The position numbers were made by a program, and so were the translations under genes. Shown piece after piece: positions 26,691 to 36,407 of a DNA stretch of 64,000 bases. The stretch comes from an uncultured Lachnospiraceae bacterium (GTDB lineage Bacteria > Bacillota > Clostridia > Lachnospirales > Lachnospiraceae), in contig CACYWQ010000012.1 of the NCBI GenBank assembly GCA_902778165.1, forward strand, positions 39,156 through 103,155. Direction: 5' to 3'. A model generated the notes under the pieces. That model saw only the letters and a list, made by a program, of their open reading frames with translations, had not been told where the DNA came from and did no database searches. Position 1 is the first letter of the stretch. The number at the start of each line of letters is the position of its first letter.

Positions 26691-28961
26691 ATGAAAGACA
26701 AACTTGTTAAGCTGAATAAGAGATTTGTTGATTATATCTATGACACTTCTGTCGATGTTAAAGACAGGGCATTCATTCTGTTCTCGACAACGGTGTTGTT
26801 TGCATTGTTTCTGGCTGTTCCGTGCGGACTTATCATGAAAGAGCCGCCTATAGCTACGTGGTCCACATTGATAGGTGCAATTGCTTTTACCTGCTATGTT
26901 GCACATGTTATAAGAGCAAGGAAAATAGCGGAGGCAAGGGTCGTATTATCTATTATTCTGGTATTCATATTTCTTCCGGCAATGTTCTTCACAAACGGAG
27001 GCGCCAACGGAGGTGCTCCGATATGGTTATTACTCGGAACAATATATTTGACGCTTATTATAGACGGTGAGTTCCGTAAGGCCATGTTGATATTGGATGC
27101 GATTGTTATGATCGTCTGTTGGATAGCCGGATACCTTAATCCCGGACTTATTGATGAATATTCAAGAGGCGGTAATTTCTTTGATACGATAGCGGCTTTA
27201 TTTATCGTAAGTGCACTTCTGTACATCATGATCACTTTCCAGAGTAATTTGTATCGTAAGGAGGAGAAGGATAAGAACTTACAGCGATTGTTTGAACAGA
27301 CAACGACAGCCCTTGCAAGTGCGATCGATGCCAAGGATGAATATACTCATGGTCACTCGGCAAGAGTTGCGGAGTACTCAAGAAAGATAGCCGAGTATTG
27401 CGGTAAGAGCAGAAGTGAATGTGAAGAGATATACTATGTGGCTCTTCTGCATGATGTCGGTAAGATTGGTATGCCTGAGGCTATTATCAATAAAAAGGGT
27501 AAGCTTAATGAGGAAGAATTTGCCGTTATTAAGCAGCATCCGGTGCTCGGTGCGCAGATACTTCACAGTATCACAGAGTATCCTAATCTTATTATCGGTG
27601 CTCGCTATCATCATGAGAGATATGACGGTAAGGGCTATCCGGACGGGATGAAGGGCGAAGATATTCCTGAGGTTGCAAGAATAATTGCTGTTGCGGATGC
27701 ATATGATGCAATGACTTCCAAGAGGAGTTATCGAGATCCTATACCCCAGCAGACAGTGCGTGAGGAGATTGTTAAGGGATCCGGTACACAGTTTGATCCT
27801 AAGTTTGCCAAGGTCATGCAGCATCTTATTGATCTTGATACCGAATATCAGATGAGAGAGAAGGAAGGCGTCAAGGCACTTGCGGGCAAGACTGAGTTTG
27901 TAAGCAAGAAGATCGGTGATGTTACCTCAGACGGTATATACATTTCACCTAAGATCAAGACCATCAGAGTTAAATATGAAACCGATGTTATGGGCATAGG
28001 TGAGGGCAGACCGGCTCTTATTATCTTTGATTCTCTTGATGGCCGTTATCATGATACGGAACGAGAGAAGGAAGAGTTAAGCTATTTCGAATATGCTCAG
28101 ATACTCTTCGACGGACAGTACATATGTGAGGGTGCCCGTAAGATAGAGGTAAGTGAGACCAAGAGTGATAAGGTAGATGTTGTCTCTCGAGGACTCAATA
28201 AGAACGAGTATGATATTACGGCTGTGAGATTCAGAGATCATGCGCTGATCACTATAGAGAGTACCGTTAAGACGCTTAATATAATCATTGCCCTTCCTGA
28301 CAGTGCAAGATATGCATATATAGGCCTTACCGGTGAGAACTGTCATCTTTATGATGTTGACATTGTTGAGACGGAGGAGAAGATAGATAAGGATTATATC
28401 CCAAGAATTGCCGAGGAGATAAGCTACATCAACGGACCTGCAGGCGATGTTCCCAATGTACAGGTTGATGGATACAGATCCGATGCAACTGACGGTATCC
28501 CCATTACGGACGGCATGAAGATCATATTCCATACGCTCAGTCTTCCTACGGCAAGACTTGTATGGCATTGCTCGTTCATTGACATATTCTGTTCCGATGA
28601 TAAGAAGCCTAACGGTCCGGGATATAAGGAATATGCCCTTATCAGACTTGACGGCGAGAACTGGGAGTCTGACGGAATGTCTGAGAATAAGCTGCTTGTC
28701 AATAAACTTGATGATTTCGACGGATGGGATACATGGAAGGATGCCAATAAGAAGGGATTTGATTGTACCGTCAGATTCAAGCGTGAGGGCAATGTAATTA
28801 CCACATTCACCGAGAATATGGGTATCAGTATCAAGAATACCACTAAGGTTATTGAAGAAGGTGATGATGTATATGTATCCCTTACGGGTGATCAGGTTGC
28901 AATCACAAATATAAGAATAATCAGAGAGCCTGAAGATGACATGAACTCGGCTGCTGATTAA
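26691..28961 (+). CDS. membrane HD-GYP protein with large C-terminal domain
   Basis: A 756-residue protein with about six membrane helices (residues 20-185), an HD-GYP phosphohydrolase domain (about 200-385; H254-D255 in LLHDVGKIG and HHERYDGKGYP at 307-317), and a roughly 360-residue C-terminal region that I do not recognise. The C-terminal part looks beta-rich and carries two similar-looking halves. HD-GYP domains hydrolyse cyclic di-GMP or related dinucleotides, and the catalytic motifs are complete. A GGDEF protein occurs at 36408, so both synthesis and breakdown are encoded nearby, though not in one operon. The ribosome site is weak. Confidence 0.85.
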   Translation: MKDKLVKLNKRFVDYIYDTSVDVKDRAFILFSTTVLFALFLAVPCGLIMKEPPIATWSTLIGAIAFTCYVAHVIRARKIAEARVVLSIILVFIFLPAMFFTNGGANGGAPIWLLLGTIYLTLIIDGEFRKAMLILDAIVMIVCWIAGYLNPGLIDEYSRGGNFFDTIAALFIVSALLYIMITFQSNLYRKEEKDKNLQRLFEQTTTALASAIDAKDEYTHGHSARVAEYSRKIAEYCGKSRSECEEIYYVALLHDVGKIGMPEAIINKKGKLNEEEFAVIKQHPVLGAQILHSITEYPNLIIGARYHHERYDGKGYPDGMKGEDIPEVARIIAVADAYDAMTSKRSYRDPIPQQTVREEIVKGSGTQFDPKFAKVMQHLIDLDTEYQMREKEGVKALAGKTEFVSKKIGDVTSDGIYISPKIKTIRVKYETDVMGIGEGRPALIIFDSLDGRYHDTEREKEELSYFEYAQILFDGQYICEGARKIEVSETKSDKVDVVSRGLNKNEYDITAVRFRDHALITIESTVKTLNIIIALPDSARYAYIGLTGENCHLYDVDIVETEEKIDKDYIPRIAEEISYINGPAGDVPNVQVDGYRSDATDGIPITDGMKIIFHTLSLPTARLVWHCSFIDIFCSDDKKPNGPGYKEYALIRLDGENWESDGMSENKLLVNKLDDFDGWDTWKDANKKGFDCTVRFKREGNVITTFTENMGISIKNTTKVIEEGDDVYVSLTGDQVAITNIRIIREPEDDMNSAAD

Positions 28962-28997
28962 TACTTAGATACATCAGCGCTTAATAGGGGTGAGCGA

Positions 28998-31499
28998 ATG
29001 GATATTAACAGAATATATGAGGAACTGGATGCTCTTAAGTATCCTGAGATAGAAGGATACTTAAGAGATAAGATAAGTGAAGCTAAGGAGAAGGATGTAT
29101 TTGATGTATATGTCCCTCTCCTTAATGAGCTTATAGGGTTCTTTCGCGACAGTACACAATTTGATAAAGGTAATGATGTTAAGCGTGAACTTATTGATGC
29201 GCTGAATTCATACGGACAGAACGGAACGATGAATTATGCAACATCGATGCTTAACATAGCTAATTTTGACAGAGCGGCAGGTGCACATGATGAGTCCCTT
29301 GCAGAATTTGCAGCCTGTGAGGAAGTGTATCACAAGCTGCTTCCGAGGGGAGATTATCTCTGGGCGGGACTGTATAATAACAAGTCACTTCTGTATCAGG
29401 AGATGGGCGATAATCTTGCGGCAATCGGTGCGTTGCAAGATGCGCTGTATGTTGTTAAGGAGATTCCCGGAAGGGAAGCAGAAGTGGCTACTACCTATGT
29501 CAATATCGCACAGTCTTTTATCTCATTGGGACAAGTGGAAGAGGCCAAGAATAATATAGCCGAAGCGCTTAAGATATTTGAAAAAGAAGGCAACACTGAC
29601 TATCACTACAGCGGAGCCTGTGCAGTGTGCGGGGCGATCGCTTATGCAGAAGGAGAATATGATAAGGCAGCTGATTGGTATGATAGGGGTGCCGATATTG
29701 TGCGTCGTATCATGGGCGAGAATGATAACTACAAGATTCTTAAATGGTCGGCAGACGAAGCCAGAAATCATGTGCAGGCCAAAGAAGAGATTGCGGAAGC
29801 AATAGGTGCAGCCGATGAAGCTAACACTGTGACAGATGCCATGTCTGATACAGACAATGTGAATGCGGATGACGAAATATTTAAGGAAACCAAAGGCCTT
29901 GACATCTCCGCAGCTTTTTATGAAGAATACGGTGCGCCCATGATACATGAGAAGTTCCCTGAGTATGAGAGCAGAATTGCCGTGGGATTGTTCGGTGAAG
30001 GTTCGGATTGCATGCGGCTTGATGATGAAGTATCAAGGGATCATGACTGGGGTCCGGGATTTATGATGCTTATCAGACGTGGGGTATATAACGAGATAGG
30101 TGATAAGCTTAGGCAAGAATATAACAATCTTCCCACCGAGTACAGGGGATATAAGAGAAATACTACGGCCGAGGGAGAGGGAAGAGTAGGAGTCATATGT
30201 ATAGAAGATCTGTTGTGTAAATATCTTCCGGAACTGTTCGGAGATAATAACAGGGATGATATGGCATCGGCTCTTTCGTGGGTGACGGATAAAGAGATCA
30301 CGGATGCGATATCGCGCAACAGACTTTGCCTTGTACCCGAGACGGTTCTGGCACAATTTATTAATGGTGAGATATGGAGAGATGACATCGGTGTCATGTC
30401 AACGATCAGGAATAAGGTGGCGGAGTATTATGACGATGCAACATGGATCAAGAGACTTGCCGTATCGCTTATTAAGACTGCACAGGCAGGACAGTACAAT
30501 CTGCCACGTACTCTAAGAAGGGGTGATCGCACCACGGCCCTTATGTATGTTTCCGAATATATTAAGAATGTGTTGCATACACTTTTCTTAATCAACCGCA
30601 CATATGCGGCCTATGATAAGTGGCTTGTATCAGGCGCGGGAAGACTCAGTATTCATCCGGAGATAGCGGATATAATGAAGGCGCTCTCTGATATATTTGT
30701 TGAGGATATGACAGCTTCGGAGAATGAAACTGATGCGGCTGATCCGTTTGCACGTATTACGGGGACGATTGAGATCACATCGCAGATTATACTGCAGGCG
30801 CTTAAAGAGATTAATGTAGTGAGTGAAGATGAAGATAACTGGTATCTTGAGGTTATCGGTAAGAAGATTCTTAACGGAGAATACAGACGTATGGATAAAG
30901 AACAGATGACCAGGCAGATAATTAAGCTTGAGTGGGAAGCGTTTGATAAGGTGGATAATGAGGGCGGAAGAGCCTTCTGCCAGGATGACTGGGGAACATT
31001 TAACATAATGCGTAAGAGTCAGTACATGGAATGGAACGAACCCATGCTGGCAAGTTTTATCGATGATTTTAATGCGGCCAATGCCAAGGGCTGGAATCTT
31101 ATCACAGAGAAGTATGCCCGTATGGAAAAGACCACATCACCTGAAGAATATGAGAAGATCAAGGATAAGCTTCCTCCCCATACCGAGCAACAGGATGCGA
31201 TAATAGAACAGATCGTAGCGATACAGGTAGGGATGATGGAGGATGTGGTGGCTAAGTATCCCAAACTTGCGGATAATGCCCGCACGCTACGTACAGCGGA
31301 CGATAAGCCGTGGGATACATCTTATGAGACATATCTTCGTGGTGAACTAGGAACGTATTCGGAGCGTACGCTTGCATTATATGGTATGTTCATTGCAGAG
31401 ATCGCCAAGGCCGGAGGTAACCTTGCATACAATATAATCGGCAATACCGCGAAGTTATATGGTTATGAATCGATTGAGGACGCTGAGGCTAAATTATAA
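28998..31499 (+). CDS. TPR-DUF4037-DUF4125 fusion protein
   Basis: An 833-residue cytoplasmic protein in three parts: TPR-like helical repeats (about 1-260, e.g. SLLYQEMGDNLAAIGALQDAL and AQSFISLGQVEEAKNNIAEAL), a linker, a DUF4037-type domain related to nucleotidyltransferases (about 300-600; the GEGSDC...DHDWG stretch resembles the GS...DxD core), and a DUF4125 domain (about 615-833; QDDWGTFNIMRKSQYMEWN). The function of both DUFs is unknown. If the nucleotidyltransferase-like part is active it may modify a small molecule or RNA, which is inference. It has its own start with a weak ribosome site 36 bases after HD-GYP. Confidence 0.75.
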   Translation: MDINRIYEELDALKYPEIEGYLRDKISEAKEKDVFDVYVPLLNELIGFFRDSTQFDKGNDVKRELIDALNSYGQNGTMNYATSMLNIANFDRAAGAHDESLAEFAACEEVYHKLLPRGDYLWAGLYNNKSLLYQEMGDNLAAIGALQDALYVVKEIPGREAEVATTYVNIAQSFISLGQVEEAKNNIAEALKIFEKEGNTDYHYSGACAVCGAIAYAEGEYDKAADWYDRGADIVRRIMGENDNYKILKWSADEARNHVQAKEEIAEAIGAADEANTVTDAMSDTDNVNADDEIFKETKGLDISAAFYEEYGAPMIHEKFPEYESRIAVGLFGEGSDCMRLDDEVSRDHDWGPGFMMLIRRGVYNEIGDKLRQEYNNLPTEYRGYKRNTTAEGEGRVGVICIEDLLCKYLPELFGDNNRDDMASALSWVTDKEITDAISRNRLCLVPETVLAQFINGEIWRDDIGVMSTIRNKVAEYYDDATWIKRLAVSLIKTAQAGQYNLPRTLRRGDRTTALMYVSEYIKNVLHTLFLINRTYAAYDKWLVSGAGRLSIHPEIADIMKALSDIFVEDMTASENETDAADPFARITGTIEITSQIILQALKEINVVSEDEDNWYLEVIGKKILNGEYRRMDKEQMTRQIIKLEWEAFDKVDNEGGRAFCQDDWGTFNIMRKSQYMEWNEPMLASFIDDFNAANAKGWNLITEKYARMEKTTSPEEYEKIKDKLPPHTEQQDAIIEQIVAIQVGMMEDVVAKYPKLADNARTLRTADDKPWDTSYETYLRGELGTYSERTLALYGMFIAEIAKAGGNLAYNIIGNTAKLYGYESIEDAEAKL

Positions 31500-31505
31500 C
31501 AGTTC

Positions 31506-31530
31506 GCCCCGACAGGCGAAGTCTCGGGGC
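31506..31530 (+). other. hairpin after the TPR-DUF4037 gene
   Basis: A 7-bp perfect stem GCCCCGA / TCGGGGC with an 11-base loop, seven bases after the stop. It lacks a U-run, so it is probably an mRNA end-stabilising or weak terminator structure. Confidence 0.4.
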
Positions 31531-31590
31531 ATAATAAGCCTAAGAATCTCGCGTATTTACAAAGAATTCATAAAATACCGTAATTTAATC

Positions 31591-31619
31591 TTGTATTTTG
31601 GTGCGGATTCTAGTAGAAT
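31591..31619 (+). promoter_or_regulatory. promoter of gap
   Basis: TTGTAT (31591-31596) and TAGAAT (31614-31619) separated by 17 bases, giving a leader of about 105 bases. A TTGACA at 31663 was also seen, but it has no good -10 box. Confidence 0.55.
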
Positions 31620-31731
31620 AGTGTCGCTGATAAAATTTTGATAATGCCCGTGAATGCCGTGGTTGACATAACTGCAGGGTTTTCGGGTGATCAGAACAAA
31701 TAAATTTTCACATTTTTAGGAGGAATTAAAA

Positions 31732-32748
31732 ATGGCAGTAAAAGTAGCAATTAACGGTTTTGGTCGTATCGGTCGTCTTGCTTTCAGACAGATGTTTGGT
31801 GCAGAGGGATTCGAGATCGTAGCAATCAACGATCTTACTTCTCCTGAGATGTTGGCTCATCTTCTTAAGTATGATTCAACACAGGGTCGTTACGAGTTAT
31901 GTGACAAGGTTACATTCGGTGAGGATTCTATCTCAGTTGATGGCAAGAAGATCACAATCTACAAGGAAGCAGATGCTAAGAACCTTCCTTGGGGACAGCT
32001 CGGCGTAGACGTTGTACTTGAGTGTACAGGTTTCTACACAAGCAAGGACAAGGCTCAGGCTCATATCGATGCAGGTGCTAAGCACGTTATCATCTCTGCT
32101 CCTGCCGGCAATGACCTTCCTACTATCGTATACAACGTTAACCATCAGTCACTTACAGCTGATGATAAGATCATCTCAGCTGCATCATGCACAACTAACT
32201 GTCTTGCACCTATGGCTAAGGCTCTTAACGACCTTGCTACAATCAAGTCAGGTATCATGTGCACAATTCACGCTTACACAGGTGATCAGATGACTCTTGA
32301 CGGTCCTCAGAGAAAGGGCGACAAGAGACGTTCACGTGCAGCAGCTTGCAACATCGTTCCTAACTCAACAGGTGCAGCTAAGGCTATCGGCCTTGTTATC
32401 CCTGAGCTTAACGGTAAGTTGATCGGTGCTGCTCAGAGAGTTCCTACCCCTACAGGTTCAACAACTATCCTTACAGCTGTTGTAGAGGGCAACGTTACTA
32501 AGGAGCAGATCAACGACGCTATGAAGGCTGCTTCTAACGAGTCATTCGGTTACAATACAGATGAGATCGTATCAAGTGATATCATCGGTATGAGATATGG
32601 TTCACTCTTCGATGCAACTCAGACAATGGTTCTTCCTCTTGATAACGGAACAACTCAGGTTCAGGTTGTATCATGGTATGATAACGAGAACTCATACACA
32701 AGCCAGATGGTTCGTACCATCAAGCACTTCGGAAGCCTTCTTAAGTAA
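31732..32748 (+). CDS. gap: glyceraldehyde-3-phosphate dehydrogenase
   Basis: A 338-residue NAD-dependent glycolytic enzyme. The Rossmann motif [13 protein letters not shown] is at residues 7-19, and the active-site Cys lies in [12 protein letters not shown], with the catalytic His and [22 protein letters not shown] present. Codon use differs from its neighbours: a strong preference for GTT, CTT, AAC, ATC and GCT, as in very highly expressed genes. The AGGAGG site is strong. It is a single-gene unit between its promoter and the terminator at 32789. Confidence 0.97.
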   Translation: MAVKVAINGFGRIGRLAFRQMFGAEGFEIVAINDLTSPEMLAHLLKYDSTQGRYELCDKVTFGEDSISVDGKKITIYKEADAKNLPWGQLGVDVVLECTGFYTSKDKAQAHIDAGAKHVIISAPAGNDLPTIVYNVNHQSLTADDKIISAASCTTNCLAPMAKALNDLATIKSGIMCTIHAYTGDQMTLDGPQRKGDKRRSRAAACNIVPNSTGAAKAIGLVIPELNGKLIGAAQRVPTPTGSTTILTAVVEGNVTKEQINDAMKAASNESFGYNTDEIVSSDIIGMRYGSLFDATQTMVLPLDNGTTQVQVVSWYDNENSYTSQMVRTIKHFGSLLK

Positions 32749-32788
32749 TCTGACCACAGATACAGGCTTACGACAATAAGTAATACCA

Positions 32789-32819
32789 AGGGCTGTCGTT
32801 CATACGACGGCCCTTTTTT
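32789..32819 (+). terminator. intrinsic terminator of gap
   Basis: An 11-bp stem (AGGGCTGTCGT / ACGACGGCCCT, with one G-U pair), loop TCAT, then a T-run to 32819. It closes gap immediately before the next gene at 32834. Confidence 0.95.
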
Positions 32820-32833
32820 CGGAGAAAAACAAA

Positions 32834-34093
32834 ATGGCATTTATAGTCATAATGATAATAATAGCGATCGCCATAATCGCTTTAATAGTCAGATACCTGT
32901 ATGTACAGGCTCATATATTAAGCTCGAAGGAATTTCGTAAGACCGCCGAAAAGCAGACCTTTAAGATGCGTGCCAAGAGCACGGAGATAACCTGTGATTT
33001 CTGCGGATGCGTCATAAATACCGCCAAAGAAAAGCGGTGTCCTAACTGTGGTGCGGTCTACGGTGAAGATAAAGAACTGAAAGAACGGTTTCAGGTTGAC
33101 GAGAAGGCTGTTGAGAAGAAAGCTGATGCGGCTGCGAAAAAAGCTGTTGAGAAAGCGCATGCAGAAGGCATGGAAGTGCTTAAGCATATAAAGATCGCGA
33201 TTGCAGCGTTAGCCGGTGTTTTTGTGCTGATGATCATTTATGCCGCGATCTTTTACAGCAGTCCGTCATCTTCCTATGCAGGCAAATTCCGTGAAAATGA
33301 AAAGCTGCAGGATAACGATTATACGGAGTATACACTCATATCCGAACCGAATGTGACGATTTTTGATAAAGAAGGCGTGACAATGCGTCTGGTGAGTGTG
33401 TATGCCGATGATGACAACGCAATACTCACTGAAGGGATGCGCCATTATCGATTGGGAATATCGCTTGTCAATACACGTAAGGAACCGGTCACTCTGTATT
33501 ACAAGGTCGTCGGGATAAACGGGCGCTGCAATTCCCGTCAGCTGGTATACATAGGAGGTCATTTTAAAGCCGGTGCAAAAGTGCTTTTTTATGAGAACGT
33601 ATACGGTGAATATTTTGATTCGATCGATGAGATAGCAGTGGGTGAAAAGACACTGAGTATTGTAGATCAGGGTAATTTATATAAAAGCGATGTGATGGAA
33701 AAGATCAGGGTAAGCGGTGAGGATTATCCGGTCATCACAGATGATGCAGACACAGGAATCGTGATCTTTGAAAACGACAGGATACGCATCAGAAGTCTTG
33801 AAAAGGAAAAAAGAGATCGCGGGTATGACGTGTGGATCGAGAACCTATCGGATCATGATTACTATGTTGATACATCGGATATGATGATAGACGGCAAGAT
33901 TCCGGCCTCAAGTTATATACTTTATGATAACGGGCTCCCTGCAGGCTATACGCTTCATCATGATAATGTTTCTTGCCGCGGGGAAGATTTCGAAAAACGC
34001 GCAGAAGAATCACAGGTCGAGTTATCGTTCAGTTTCTCCGACCTGGTAGATCCAAGTAATGATTTTTCAACAGGGTTTGTTACACTTAAGTAA
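32834..34093 (+). CDS. zinc-ribbon membrane protein of unknown function (3)
   Basis: A 419-residue protein with a membrane helix at the very N-terminus (MAFIVIMIIIAIAIIALIVRYLYV, abridged), a zinc ribbon (Cys54, Cys57, Cys69, Cys72), an alanine/lysine-rich helical linker, a second membrane helix (about 122-141) and a beta-rich extracellular C-terminal domain of about 270 residues. It resembles the zinc-ribbon proteins at 16810 and 17617 in plan only. Codon use is richer in AAA, GAA and CTG than its neighbours, which may mean a different history. The ribosome site (CGGAG) lies just after the gap terminator, so it needs readthrough or a hidden promoter. Confidence 0.6.
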   Translation: MAFIVIMIIIAIAIIALIVRYLYVQAHILSSKEFRKTAEKQTFKMRAKSTEITCDFCGCVINTAKEKRCPNCGAVYGEDKELKERFQVDEKAVEKKADAAAKKAVEKAHAEGMEVLKHIKIAIAALAGVFVLMIIYAAIFYSSPSSSYAGKFRENEKLQDNDYTEYTLISEPNVTIFDKEGVTMRLVSVYADDDNAILTEGMRHYRLGISLVNTRKEPVTLYYKVVGINGRCNSRQLVYIGGHFKAGAKVLFYENVYGEYFDSIDEIAVGEKTLSIVDQGNLYKSDVMEKIRVSGEDYPVITDDADTGIVIFENDRIRIRSLEKEKRDRGYDVWIENLSDHDYYVDTSDMMIDGKIPASSYILYDNGLPAGYTLHHDNVSCRGEDFEKRAEESQVELSFSFSDLVDPSNDFSTGFVTLK

Positions 34094-34105
34094 TAGGGAG
34101 AATTC

Positions 34106-34134
34106 TTGTTTGACTGTTCTGATTATGGTATTAT
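34106..34134 (+). promoter_or_regulatory. possible promoter before the AAA gene
   Basis: TTGTTT (34106-34111) and TATTAT (34129-34134) with 17 bases between them, in the 87-base gap after the zinc-ribbon gene. Confidence 0.45.
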
Positions 34135-34180
34135 GAGGCAGACGGACATAGGCGTTTAAAGCGCAGAATGAGGGAAATAT

Positions 34181-36382
34181 ATGAACGATTTTATGGACAG
34201 CATGGGTGGCAGGAAAGCCAACTATACACTTGATGAGATAGATGAGGCCAAGAAGCGTCAGAAGCGCAAAGGCGGAACCTTCATGGAGAATTTGGAGGCC
34301 GTTAAAGCTGAGAAGTTAGGCAATGCCAAGGCTTCAGAAACGGTGCCTAAGAATATGTCCGCTATGGCAAATGCTGCGGGCAAGACACAGAATGCTTTGG
34401 AAGAGCTTCAGAAGAATGTGGCTGCGGCTGCGGCAAGAAGTGAGAGTGCGGCTGCGTCAATGGACAGTTTGCAGACGGCATTCACTTCTTCTACTGAAGA
34501 CATCTCCAAGACGCTTAAAGAACTCAATACGAATGTTGAATCGGACTTCGGTGTACCGACTTCGGCTGCAGCGATATCTGTGACTGCAGATAATCCGGAA
34601 GTCCTTAAGGAATTCGACGGCCTGACAGAGGAGATCAAGAAAAGCGTGTTCGGTCAGGATGAGTTCATACGTAAGCTTGCGATTGCATTCAAGCGCCCGT
34701 TTGTTTCAGAAAGAGATCACAATGATGCACTTAACAGCATCTTCATCACAGGCCCTGAATGCAGCGGCAGACATTATACACTTAATCTTACGGTAGCCGA
34801 ACTTAATAAGAGAAGAATAATAAGCGGGGAGACACCTTATGTCATGGATCTGTCTCTGTATCCGACGGCAGCTGAGGAGAAACTGTTCTTACAGGATCTG
34901 TATTCGGCGCTTCAGAACAAGGCATCCGTGATATTATTTGAGAATATGGAGAACTGTCATATCTCGATGCTGACAAGAATCAGTGATCTGGTTACCACCG
35001 GAGAATGCAGGTTGTCAGAGAGATATGTGATGTCAAACGGTCAGTTGGTGAGTGTATCCAATGCCCTGGCTGGAGAGACTGTAGGATCATTCGAGGCTAA
35101 GGGCAAGTACCTTATCTTCATGGGCAAGATGCCGCTTGATAAGCTCGCGGATATAATGGGCGCACCTTTTGTCAATGCGCTTGGTGATGTGTGTACCACA
35201 TCTGCTTTGGATCCCGATGCGATAGATAAGATTAATGCCGTACTTAAGGAACAGCTGACAGGCAGATGTAAGAAGCAGTTGGCTTATGATATAACCACGG
35301 ATGAGAGTTTCGATGCTTATACCGAATCGCAGACTTCGCGAAACAGAGGCCTTAAGGGTGTACTTGATACATATGATGAGACGATGCGCGCACTCTCTGA
35401 ACTCCGCCTTGAGAGAGATGATCTTGCGGGTAAGAAGCTTACACTCACGTGCAAGGACGGACTGCCATATATAACGATTGGTGCGAGCAATACGGCCCAG
35501 GCTTCATCTGATACGGATAAACCGACCGCGACTGAGGCTGTGGAAGAACTTAAGTTAAGCGACTACCTTCCCACGGGCTATAACGGCGAGGAAGATGCCG
35601 TTGAGAGAGAACTTGATAATATCGTGGGTCTTGATATGGTCAAGGATTATATCAGAAGTCTTAAGGAATACTATGCGATGCAGAAGAGACGTCGTGAAGA
35701 GGGCCTTAAGGCGGGCGAACTTAATAAGCATATGATATTCACGGGTAATCCCGGAACAGGTAAGACTACGATCGCACGTATAGTAAGTAAGTATCTTAAG
35801 GCTATCGGAGTGTTATCGGGTGGCCAGCTTGTAGAAGTATCAAGAGGTGACCTTGTGGGAAGATTTGTCGGTCATACCGCACCGCTTGTCAATCAGGTGG
35901 TCAAGTCAGCGCTTGGCGGCGTGCTGTTCATTGACGAGGCTTATTCGCTCTACAGAGGAGAGGATGACAGCTTCGGACTTGAAGCAATAGATACTCTTGT
36001 TAAATGCATAGAAGATAACAGAGATAACTTGATTGTGATCTTGGCCGGCTATTCCAAGGAGATGGAGGATTTCCTTGAGTCCAACTCGGGCCTTAAGAGC
36101 AGATTCCCCAACATCATAGACTTCCCGGATTATACTGCGGATGAACTTGCGGCCATAGCCAAGATAACGGCTAAGAGCAAGGGCTATGAGATAGACGAGG
36201 CGGTGATCGCACCCATGAAGGAATACTTTGCTGAGGTTCAGGCGACCAATGCAAGAGAAGCGGGTAACGGACGATTGGTGCGTAACAAGGTAGAAGAGGC
36301 TATACTTAATCAGTCTAAGAGGCTTGTTGCTGAGCCGGATGCCGATATTTCGCTGCTTACAGAGGCTGATTTCGAATTCTGA
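34181..36382 (+). CDS. tandem AAA protein: degenerate ClpB-like plus CbxX/SpoVK-type AAA
   Basis: A 733-residue protein. After a helical, Ala-rich N-terminus (residues about 45-110) comes a domain that reads like a ClpB second AAA module with broken catalytic motifs: GPECSGRHYT (about 191-200) has Arg in place of the Walker A Lys, and VILFENME (about 250-257) has Asn in place of the Walker B acid. A linker leads to an intact CbxX/CfqX-type AAA domain with GNPGTGKTT (about 522), VLFIDEAYSLYRG (about 581) and GLKSRFPN. The second domain should use ATP to remodel a partner protein; the first likely binds one. A good ribosome site and the promoter at 34106 precede it. Confidence 0.85.
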   Translation: MNDFMDSMGGRKANYTLDEIDEAKKRQKRKGGTFMENLEAVKAEKLGNAKASETVPKNMSAMANAAGKTQNALEELQKNVAAAAARSESAAASMDSLQTAFTSSTEDISKTLKELNTNVESDFGVPTSAAAISVTADNPEVLKEFDGLTEEIKKSVFGQDEFIRKLAIAFKRPFVSERDHNDALNSIFITGPECSGRHYTLNLTVAELNKRRIISGETPYVMDLSLYPTAAEEKLFLQDLYSALQNKASVILFENMENCHISMLTRISDLVTTGECRLSERYVMSNGQLVSVSNALAGETVGSFEAKGKYLIFMGKMPLDKLADIMGAPFVNALGDVCTTSALDPDAIDKINAVLKEQLTGRCKKQLAYDITTDESFDAYTESQTSRNRGLKGVLDTYDETMRALSELRLERDDLAGKKLTLTCKDGLPYITIGASNTAQASSDTDKPTATEAVEELKLSDYLPTGYNGEEDAVERELDNIVGLDMVKDYIRSLKEYYAMQKRRREEGLKAGELNKHMIFTGNPGTGKTTIARIVSKYLKAIGVLSGGQLVEVSRGDLVGRFVGHTAPLVNQVVKSALGGVLFIDEAYSLYRGEDDSFGLEAIDTLVKCIEDNRDNLIVILAGYSKEMEDFLESNSGLKSRFPNIIDFPDYTADELAAIAKITAKSKGYEIDEAVIAPMKEYFAEVQATNAREAGNGRLVRNKVEEAILNQSKRLVAEPDADISLLTEADFEF

Positions 36383-36407
36383 AATGGCTTATCGGAGGAT
36401 ATAAACA

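Noticed and set aside
31663-31691. TTGACA as the gap promoter
   Set aside because: At 17 bases the -10 would read GGTGAT; the pair at 31591-31619 is better.
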